Below, one piece after another: positions 4,851-9,950 of a stretch of DNA of 9,950 bases (the stretch's first letter is position 1; each line of letters begins with the position of its first letter). The notes under the pieces were generated by a model that saw only the letters and a list, made by a program, of their open reading frames with translations, was not told where the DNA came from and did no database searches. The DNA is from Clostridiales bacterium. GTDB taxonomy: Bacteria > Bacillota > Clostridia > Oscillospirales > Oscillospiraceae. Both the position numbers and the translations under genes were made by a program. The stretch spans positions 9,985-19,934 of the forward strand of contig JAHZFC010000024.1 in the NCBI GenBank assembly GCA_019421525.1, given 5' to 3'.

Positions 4851-6392
4851 ATGTCCATCACGGTATCCACCCCTTCCGGCCCCCGGGAGCTCCCCGTCCA
4901 GCCGGGACAGACCCTTCTGGACGCGCTGCGCCAGGCGGGCCTGCCCGTCCGTGCCCCCTGCGGCGGCCGGGGGACCTGCGGCAAATGCACAGTCTATTTA
5001 TCTGCGCCGGACGGGGAGCGGGCAGTGCTGGCCTGTCGCACGGCGGCGGAGGACGGGATGGTCGTTCGCCTGAGCGAAGAGGGTCCTCTGGCCGTGGAGC
5101 TGGAGGGGGCGGACCGGCCTCTGCCCTGTCCCCCGGACGGGGAACAGACGGGCTGGGGCATCGCCTGCGACATCGGCACCACCACCGTGGTGTGCCATCT
5201 GGTGGAGCTGTCCACCGGCCGCACCGCCGCCACCCTGGGGGAGGGCAACGCCCAGCGCAGCTATGGCGGGGATGTGATCGCCCGGATCCGGGCATCCATG
5301 GAGGGGCAGCGCCCCGCCCTCACCGCCGCCATCCGGGGCCAGCTGGCCCGTATGATCGAGGCCCTCTGCCAAAATGCCGGCGTGCCTCTGACGGAGGTGC
5401 ACGCCATGGCGGTGGCCGCCAACACCACCATGTGCCACCTGCTGGCCGGCCTGGCCCCGGATAGTCTGGGCGCCGCCCCCTTCACTCCCCTGTCCCGGTT
5501 CGGGGAGGAACACGACGCCCGGGAATTGGAGCTGCCCTTTGACGGGACGGTGTATATCGCCCCGGCGGTGTCCGGCTATGTGGGGGGCGACATCACCGCC
5601 GACCTGCTCTGGGCCCAGATGGACCGGGCAGAGCGGCCCACATTGCTCATCGACGTGGGCACCAACGGGGAGATGGCCCTGGGGGGCGCCGACAGGCTGC
5701 TGTGCTGCTCCACCGCCGCCGGTCCCGCCTTTGAGGGGGCCCAGATCTCCTGCGGCATGACCGCCGCCCCCGGCGCCATCTCGTCGGTGGAATGGCGGGA
5801 CGGGGCGTTGTCCTGTTCTGTGCTGGGGGACGGTCCGGCAAAGGGGATCTGCGGGTCGGGGCTCATCGACGCGGTGGCCGTCATGCTGGAGCTGGGCGCG
5901 GTGGACGAGACGGGCCGGATGCTGGATGTGGACGAGGACGAGGGGGAGATCCCGGAGGATGCCCTCCCCTACCTCTTCTTGAAGGACGACGAGCCCGCCT
6001 TCCGCCTGACGGAGGAGGTCTATGTCACCCAGGCCGACGTACGCAAGCTCCAGCTGGGCAAGGGGGCCATCGCCGCCGGGGTCCAGGTGCTTCTGGACGC
6101 CTACGGCATCCCCTGCGGCCAGGTGGGCGGCCTGCTGCTGGCCGGCGGCTTCGGGAGCTACATCCGGCCGGAGAGCGCCGCCCGCATCGGCCTGATCCCC
6201 AAAGAGCTGCTCCCGGTCACCCGGGCCATCGGCAACGCCGCGGCGGAAGGGGCCCGGGCGGCGCTGGTGTCCCATGAGGCCCGGGAGCGCCTGGCCCGGC
6301 TGCGGGACCATATGGAGTATCTGGAGCTGTCCGGCCTGGCCGCCTTCAACACGGCCTACATGGACGCCATGCTGTTTCCGGAGGAGGGATGA
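4851..6392 (+). CDS. Reductive activator of corrinoid proteins (RACo-like: 2Fe-2S ferredoxin + ASKHA domain)
   Basis: A 513-aa cytoplasmic protein. Residues 1-80 are a 2Fe-2S ferredoxin domain with the cluster ligands C37-x5-C43-x2-C46-x15-C62 (APCGGRGTCGKC). A linker follows (about 80-100), then the DUF4445/RACo ATPase-like part: CDIGTTTV (106-113, phosphate 1), SYGGDVIARI (137-146), IDVGTNGEM (267-275, phosphate 2), GPAFEGAQISCGM (291-303), ICGSGLIDA (333-341) and LLLAGGFGSYI (428-438, adenosine motif). Domain order and length fit RACo proteins, which use ATP to drive reduction of inactive Co(II) corrinoid to Co(I) so methyltransferases can work again. ATG 4851 is chosen because AGGAGG lies 8 nt upstream and the promoter is inside any longer reading frame. 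It is followed after 3 nt by a DUF2284 gene. The exact corrinoid partner is not in the window. Confidence 0.92.
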   Translation: MSITVSTPSGPRELPVQPGQTLLDALRQAGLPVRAPCGGRGTCGKCTVYLSAPDGERAVLACRTAAEDGMVVRLSEEGPLAVELEGADRPLPCPPDGEQTGWGIACDIGTTTVVCHLVELSTGRTAATLGEGNAQRSYGGDVIARIRASMEGQRPALTAAIRGQLARMIEALCQNAGVPLTEVHAMAVAANTTMCHLLAGLAPDSLGAAPFTPLSRFGEEHDARELELPFDGTVYIAPAVSGYVGGDITADLLWAQMDRAERPTLLIDVGTNGEMALGGADRLLCCSTAAGPAFEGAQISCGMTAAPGAISSVEWRDGALSCSVLGDGPAKGICGSGLIDAVAVMLELGAVDETGRMLDVDEDEGEIPEDALPYLFLKDDEPAFRLTEEVYVTQADVRKLQLGKGAIAAGVQVLLDAYGIPCGQVGGLLLAGGFGSYIRPESAARIGLIPKELLPVTRAIGNAAAEGARAALVSHEARERLARLRDHMEYLELSGLAAFNTAYMDAMLFPEEG

Positions 6393-6395
6393 GAC

Positions 6396-6932
6396 ATGAC
6401 CGACCAGGAACTTTTGGACCTGGCCGCCCAGTGCGGCTTCGATCACGCCGGAGCGCTCAATGTGGCTGCCATGAGGTTCGACCCGGCGGTGCGGGATATG
6501 TGCGCGGCGGACCGCTGCCGCAGCTACGGCCGCTGCTGGACCTGCCCGCCCGGCTGCGGCACCCTGGAGGAGATCTCGGAGCGGGCGGCGGCCTACCGCC
6601 GGGGTGTGCTGCTCCAGTCCACCGGGCAGATGGAGGATGACTTTGACGTGGAGGCCATGATGGACACCGAGCGGCTGCAAAAGGAACGCTTCCGCTCCTT
6701 TGTGGACCGGGTGCGCCCGGAGCATCCCGACTGCCTGCCCATGTCCTCCGGGGCGTGCACCGTCTGTCCCACCTGCACCTACCCCGGCGCGCCCTGCCGC
6801 TTTCCCCGGCTGGCCATCCCCTCCATGGAGGCCTACGGCCTGGTGGTCAGCCAGGTGTGCCGGGACTCCGGCCTGCCCTACTACTACGGCCCACAGACCA
6901 TCACCTACACCGCCTGCGTGCTGATAGACTGA
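6396..6932 (+). CDS. DUF2284 Cys-rich predicted metal-binding protein
   Basis: A 178-aa soluble protein with 13 cysteines. The first cluster is C36-x4-C41-x5-C47-x2-C50-x3-C54 within CRSYGRCWTCPPGCG; the second is C121-x2-C124-x2-C127-x6-C134 (CTVCPTCTYPGAPCRFP), resembling a ferredoxin-like iron-sulfur site. The family signature also includes SMEAYGLVVSQVC and YYYGPQTITYTACVLI at the C-terminus. DUF2284 (COG5423) has no settled function; members often accompany corrinoid methyltransferase genes. Start ATG 6396 has GAGGAGGG 7 nt upstream, inside the end of the RACo gene, and the genes are 3 nt apart, so they are surely co-transcribed. The inference is an iron-sulfur electron or metal partner for corrinoid reactivation; that role is not demonstrated by the sequence. 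Confidence 0.88.
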   Translation: MTDQELLDLAAQCGFDHAGALNVAAMRFDPAVRDMCAADRCRSYGRCWTCPPGCGTLEEISERAAAYRRGVLLQSTGQMEDDFDVEAMMDTERLQKERFRSFVDRVRPEHPDCLPMSSGACTVCPTCTYPGAPCRFPRLAIPSMEAYGLVVSQVCRDSGLPYYYGPQTITYTACVLID

Positions 6933-6938
6933 GGGCGG

Positions 6939-7874
6939 CTATTTGTCCCTGTAATACTCCACGGCGGCCTGGATGAAGTCCTGCTCCGCCGGGGAGAGGG
7001 TCCGCTCCCTGGGGTAGCACACGGTGAGCTGCCACCGCTCCCCCTGGGTGCGGAGGGGATAGCTTTTCAGCCCCAGGTCGTCCTTACCGCCGCCGAAGCA
7101 GGCCTGGGCGACTGGGGCGGGGAGGATGAGGGCCCCGTCCCCCCGGCGGCAGATGTCCACCGCCAGCGGCAGCTGTCCGGTCTCCGTCTCGCTGCGGGGC
7201 TTGAAGCCCGCGTAGAAAAACATCTGGTCCTCCCGCTGGCGGACAAAGGAGCCTGCCCGCTTGAGCACGAAGGGGCACAGCTTCAGGGTGCGCAGGTTGC
7301 CCTCTGCCGCCAGCTCCTGGGCCACCTGGGGCCAGCCGGGGCCGTAGAAGCGCTCCAGCAGCCTGTCGTGGACGGTGACGGTGAACTGTTCGCTTTCCAT
7401 CACCGGCACATGGGTCAGCTTGCCGCCGCCGGGGAAAGCCCCCATGGCCAGGGGGACCTCCGGCGGCAGCTCCCGCAGGACGCCGGTGGGCTCGTCCAGC
7501 TCCACCACCTGGACCTGGTACTGGGGGTTGCGCTCCTTGAACCCGGAGAGAAAATCGGGAAAGCAGATGGGCGCGCCGCTGCTGAGGATGCCCAGGCGCA
7601 CCTGCTCCGACTGGCGGCTGCGCCGCTGCTCCAGGTTTTTCAGCAGGGTGTCCCGGATGTAGAGGATGCGGGTGGCGGCCAGGAGGAACTGCTCCCCCGC
7701 CTCAGTCAGCTCCACCGGGGTGGTGCGCAGCATGAGCTGGATGCCCAGCTCCCGCTCCAGCTTGTTGAGCTGCCCGCTGAGGGCCTGCTGGGAGATGAAC
7801 AGCTCCCCCGCCGCCTTGCGGATGCTCCCCGCCCGGTAGATGGCCACAAAATACTCACAGGACAAAAAATTCAC
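6939..7874 (-). CDS. LysR-family transcriptional regulator
   Basis: A 311-aa protein. The N-terminal winged HTH (about 1-60) reads VNFLSCEYFVAIYRAGSIRK, then AAGELFISQQALSGQLNKLE, with the classic SQQALSxQLxxLE recognition helix and TEAGE near residue 60. The rest is a LysR substrate-binding domain (about 85-300). The start is a GTG at 7874: it aligns with LysR starts (MxxxxxEYF), has a G-rich ribosome site (GGGGGG, 7 nt upstream), and the -10 box of the gene overlaps the in-frame ATG codons upstream, so they cannot be used. It diverges from the UroD-type methyltransferase gene across 224 bp, the usual layout for a LysR regulator and its target. Its stop is 6 bp from that of the convergent DUF2284 gene. 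The effector is unknown. Confidence 0.9.
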   Translation of the reverse strand: MNFLSCEYFVAIYRAGSIRKAAGELFISQQALSGQLNKLERELGIQLMLRTTPVELTEAGEQFLLAATRILYIRDTLLKNLEQRRSRQSEQVRLGILSSGAPICFPDFLSGFKERNPQYQVQVVELDEPTGVLRELPPEVPLAMGAFPGGGKLTHVPVMESEQFTVTVHDRLLERFYGPGWPQVAQELAAEGNLRTLKLCPFVLKRAGSFVRQREDQMFFYAGFKPRSETETGQLPLAVDICRRGDGALILPAPVAQACFGGGKDDLGLKSYPLRTQGERWQLTVCYPRERTLSPAEQDFIQAAVEYYRDK

Positions 7875-7908
7875 ATCGCGTCCCCCCGTTTCTCGCTCCA
7901 TTAGGTCC

Positions 7909-7937
7909 AGCATAGCAGACTTCCCGGTCGAACGCAA
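7909..7937 (-). promoter_or_regulatory. Promoter of the LysR gene
   Basis: On the minus strand: -35 TTGCGT (7932-7937), 17-bp spacer, -10 TATGCT (7909-7914) preceded by TGC (extended -10). The start site near 7902 leaves a leader of about 28 nt to the GTG start and excludes the upstream ATG codons. Confidence 0.65.
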
Positions 7938-7961
7938 GCTGTTGTTCCAGCGGGCCGGTAC

Positions 7962-8000
7962 TTGTGGGGTACAATCATTTGCTTGTATAGGTGGAAGCAA
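7962..8000. promoter_or_regulatory. Candidate LysR binding region
   Basis: Two inverted repeats lie between the divergent genes: TTGTGGGGTACAA (7962-7974; TTGT/ACAA arms in a T-N11-A frame, the LysR-box form) and TTGCTT-N10-AAGCAA (7979-8000). They are upstream of the LysR -35 and 32 bp or more before the -10 of the methyltransferase gene, the usual place for a recognition site plus an activation site. Confidence 0.45.
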
Positions 8001-8008
8001 TTTGGTGC

Positions 8009-8037
8009 TGGCCCTGCGCTCACGATCCCGATATAAT
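8009..8037 (+). promoter_or_regulatory. Promoter of the UroD-family methyltransferase gene (weak -35)
   Basis: A perfect -10 TATAAT (8032-8037) with no good -35 at the right distance (TGGCCC at 8009-8014, 17-bp spacer). A strong -10 with a poor -35 next to palindromes suggests an activator-dependent promoter, consistent with control by the divergent LysR protein. Confidence 0.55.
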
Positions 8038-8098
8038 ATCCACAAACCAAATGAAATGCCCATTCCCCGGCGAAATGGGCCAAAAGGAGGAATCTGTC

Positions 8099-9082
8099 AT
8101 GGCAAAAAAGGACACCATCTGGGCCGTGCTGGAGGGCCGGCCCACGGACCGCTTCGTCCACTTTGAGGACTGCGCCATGGTCTTTACCCCAGGCGAGCGC
8201 AACGTAGGCGGAGACAAGCAGCCCGACGGCACCGTCATCGGCCTGGACTGGTTCGGGTGCAGCTGGACCGAGCCGGAATGCCCCAGCCCCATCGATGGGC
8301 CCACCATCACCCCGGGCACCCAGCGGCTGGACGACCTGGCCGACTTTGCCGAAGCCGTCCCCACCCCGGAGCAGGTGAAGGCCTTTGACTGGGAGGGATA
8401 TGCCAAGGAGGTCCTGGCCGGCGTGGACCGGGACGAGCAGGTGGTCCAGCTGCGCAGCATGACCGGCCCCTTTGAGCGGATGCACTGCCTCATCGGGTTC
8501 GAGGACGCCCTGTGCGCCTTCTACGATGACCCGGAGGTGGTGGAGGACTTCTTCGCCGCCATGCTGGAGTACAAAAAGGCGGTGGTGGACTGCGCCGCCC
8601 AGTACATCAAGCCGGACATCATGATCTTTGATGACGACTACGGCACCGCCCGGGCCACCTTCATGAGCCCGGATATGTGGCGGGAGTTCTTCCCCCAGTT
8701 CTGGAAGCCCCTGGTGGACTATGTGCACAGCAAGGGCATCAAGTTCGAGCTCCACTCCTGCGGCTACGTCACCCCTCTGGTGGGCGACTTCGTGGAGCTG
8801 GGCATGGACATCCTCCAGCCCGTCCAGACCAACAACGACCTGAAGGCCATGAAGGCGCAGTGGGGCGACAAGATCGTCTACCGCCTGGCCATTTTCGACA
8901 AGCAGTTCGACCGCCTGGGCCAGACTGAGGACCAGGTCCGCGCCGATATCCGCAGCTACTATGAGATCCTGGCGCCCGGCGGCAACTTCATCCCCGACCT
9001 GGTGCCCATCAACGACCGCTATTATGAGATCCAGCGGGAGGTCCAGGACCAGTTCGAGGCGGAGTTCTTCCACAGGCAGTGA
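8099..9082 (+). CDS. UroD-fold (MtaA/CmuA-type) corrinoid methyltransferase family protein
   Basis: A 327-aa cytoplasmic protein of the uroporphyrinogen decarboxylase family (PF01208). Recognisable parts: the N-terminal VLEGRPTDRFV, the MTGPFERMHCLIGFEDALC block (121-139), DDDYGTARATFMSPDMWREF (178-197), VDYVHSKGIKFELHSCGYV (207-223) and GMDILQPVQTNND (235-247). H219-x-C221 matches the zinc-site HxC of MtaA-type enzymes that methylate coenzyme M or tetrahydrofolate from methyl-corrinoid. However, no Cys follows residue 221, so the third zinc ligand of MtaA is missing. Heme synthesis genes are absent nearby, while RACo, DUF2284 and B12 uptake are close, so a corrinoid methyl-transfer role is favoured over true HemE. 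ATG 8099 has AAGGAGG 8 nt upstream; the promoter lies inside any longer frame. Divergent from LysR; single-gene unit ending at a hairpin. Substrate unknown. Confidence 0.85.
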   Translation: MAKKDTIWAVLEGRPTDRFVHFEDCAMVFTPGERNVGGDKQPDGTVIGLDWFGCSWTEPECPSPIDGPTITPGTQRLDDLADFAEAVPTPEQVKAFDWEGYAKEVLAGVDRDEQVVQLRSMTGPFERMHCLIGFEDALCAFYDDPEVVEDFFAAMLEYKKAVVDCAAQYIKPDIMIFDDDYGTARATFMSPDMWREFFPQFWKPLVDYVHSKGIKFELHSCGYVTPLVGDFVELGMDILQPVQTNNDLKAMKAQWGDKIVYRLAIFDKQFDRLGQTEDQVRADIRSYYEILAPGGNFIPDLVPINDRYYEIQREVQDQFEAEFFHRQ

Positions 9083-9142
9083 CCTGGGCGGCCTTCCATG
9101 CCGCGCATCGTTCATGTAATGACAGCAGGACAGGGACAAACA

Positions 9143-9180
9143 GGCCGGGCGCCGCATACGCGGCGCCCGGCCTTATCCTT
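9143..9180. terminator. Hairpin terminator between convergent genes
   Basis: A perfect 13-bp GC stem (9143-9155 with 9160-9172) and a 4-nt loop, followed on the plus strand by the T-rich TTATCCTTT and on the minus strand by TGTTTGT. The U-tracts are interrupted but the stem is strong and lies between the converging methyltransferase (ends 9082) and GH25 (ends 9203) genes, so it probably serves both. Confidence 0.75.
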
Positions 9181-9202
9181 TGGTTCACAGGTCAAGAGCG
9201 GC

Positions 9203-9950
9203 TCATTGCCAGACCGACCAGTTGGGCGTCAGGCAGATGTTCACATCCACGTCGCCGTCGATGCCGGGCACCCGCCAGGAGCTGCTGTACTGCCACATAT
9301 CAAAGGTGTAGCGGTAGCTTGACGGGGCCTGGTCCCGGGTATAGTGGGCCAGCCAGAAGGGGTAGTCGGACAGATAGCCCATGTCCAGGGTGTACGCCTT
9401 GCTGGGACTGGCGTAGAACATGGGGATGTATCCCGCGGCCTTCACCGTCTCGCAGAAGGCCACAGCGCAGGCCACCACCATCTCCTCGCTGGTGTCCTTG
9501 GTGCGGGAGGAGCTGACGCTCTGCCGCTCCCAGTCGAACACCAGGGGATAGCTGATATCATCCTGGTAGGGCGCCACCAGCTCCATCAGGTACTCCGCCT
9601 CTTCGATGGCCTCGGCCACAGTGACCGCCTGGGAGAAGAAGTAGACCCCCACGTCCAGCCCGGCATCCAGCGCTCCCTCGATGTTGTCCACAAAGTAGCG
9701 GTCCTCATTGAGAGTGCCCGCGGTGTACCCCCGGTAGCCCGCCCGGATCATGGCGAACTGCACCCCGGAGGCGGCCACCTGTTCCCAGTCGATCTCCTCC
9801 TGATGGGAGGACACGTCGATACCGATGGTATAGGGGCCGTAGGCATAAGTCATGTACGAGCTCCAGTCCACAGAGGTCTGCACCTGAAAGCCGTCGGAGA
9901 GATAGGGGTTGGGATAGACCTGTCCCTCGGTGGGGACATAGCCGAAGAGG
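9203..9950 (-). CDS. GH25 lysozyme (muramidase), C-terminal part; 5' end beyond window
   Basis: The frame stays open to the right window edge, so only the last 248 or so residues are visible. The catalytic domain begins at YTIGIDVSSHQEEIDWEQVA and continues with FAMIRAGYRGYTAG, DVGVYFFSQAV, PLVFDWERQS (DxE-type acidic active-site motif) and FWLAHYTRDQ, ending with MWQYSSSWRVPGIDGDVDVN and a short tail to the stop. These are hallmarks of glycosyl hydrolase family 25, which cleaves the MurNAc-GlcNAc bond of peptidoglycan. The preceding visible residues (FGYVPTEGQVYPNPYLSDGF) are not part of the catalytic domain, so a longer N-terminal region, probably with a signal or membrane anchor, should lie outside. 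A GTG at 9883 is in frame but has no convincing ribosome site. It may be a cell-wall remodelling enzyme or prophage-derived; no phage genes are visible here. Confidence 0.9.
   Translation of the reverse strand, partial: LFGYVPTEGQVYPNPYLSDGFQVQTSVDWSSYMTYAYGPYTIGIDVSSHQEEIDWEQVAASGVQFAMIRAGYRGYTAGTLNEDRYFVDNIEGALDAGLDVGVYFFSQAVTVAEAIEEAEYLMELVAPYQDDISYPLVFDWERQSVSSSRTKDTSEEMVVACAVAFCETVKAAGYIPMFYASPSKAYTLDMGYLSDYPFWLAHYTRDQAPSSYRYTFDMWQYSSSWRVPGIDGDVDVNICLTPNWSVWQ

Noticed and set aside
4998..6725. 575-codon open frame on the minus strand opposite RACo and DUF2284
   Set aside because: It is the mirror of strongly supported genes in GC-rich DNA, rich in Gly/His/Arg/Gln with no domain pattern, ribosome site or promoter.
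8099..9082. Call as true uroporphyrinogen decarboxylase HemE
   Set aside because: No other heme genes are nearby, the HxC motif is of the methyltransferase type and the neighbours are corrinoid genes.
7901..9157. 418-codon open frame on the minus strand opposite the methyltransferase gene
   Set aside because: It covers the divergent promoter region and the antisense of a clear UroD-family gene; composition is that of a shadow frame.
1..9950. CRISPR array, tRNA/rRNA genes, insertion sequence or attachment site
   Set aside because: Looked for regularly spaced repeats, cloverleaf arms, transposase motifs and terminal repeats; none were seen.

Overview
The window comes from a GC-rich, low-GC-promoter Firmicute, most likely a gut-type Clostridia (Oscillospiraceae-like). 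This is inferred from strong AGGAGG ribosome sites, sigma-A type promoters in short AT-rich gaps, a lipoprotein-type solute-binding protein, an ECF transporter S component, a cobalamin riboswitch with a Rho-independent terminator, and corrinoid-activation genes. The species cannot be named from the sequence. The region is compact chromosomal DNA with no insertion sequence, phage, tRNA, rRNA or CRISPR array.

Layout. 1-1206 (minus strand): the start of modB and all of modA, a molybdate/tungstate ABC importer, with a long hairpin between the two genes. 1207-1417: divergent promoter region. 1418-2329 (plus): a one-component regulator with an excisionase/MerR-like HTH fused to a cytoplasmic molybdate-binding-like (COG1910/PBP_like) domain, probably the sensor for the importer. 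2469-3398 (plus): a serine alpha/beta hydrolase of the monoacylglycerol lipase/lysophospholipase type. 3407-3447: a strong bidirectional terminator. 3452-4370 (minus): an ECF S component and a membrane-anchored DUF4430 (transcobalamin C-terminal-like) protein, preceded by a leader of about 340 nt with a cobalamin riboswitch and an intrinsic terminator. 4851-6932 (plus): a RACo-type reductive activator of corrinoid proteins followed by a Cys-rich DUF2284 protein. 6939-7874 (minus): a LysR regulator. 8099-9082 (plus): a UroD/MtaA-family methyltransferase divergent from the LysR gene. 9143-9180: a hairpin terminator. 9203-9950 (minus): the C-terminal part of a GH25 lysozyme that runs off the right edge.

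How it fits together. The centre of the window reads as a corrinoid module. A B12-repressed capture/uptake pair (DUF4430 plus ECF S) lies back to back with genes that reactivate corrinoid methyltransfer proteins (RACo, DUF2284) and next to a UroD-fold methyltransferase under a divergent LysR regulator. The corrinoid protein itself, a substrate-specific MttB/MtaB-type methyltransferase and the shared ECF energizing module (EcfA/A'/T) are not in the window, so the substrate is unknown. The molybdate importer with its own sensor is a second, separate metal-acquisition unit. The gaps over 200 bases (1207-1417, 4371-4850, 7875-8098) are fully occupied by divergent promoters, candidate operators and the riboswitch leader.
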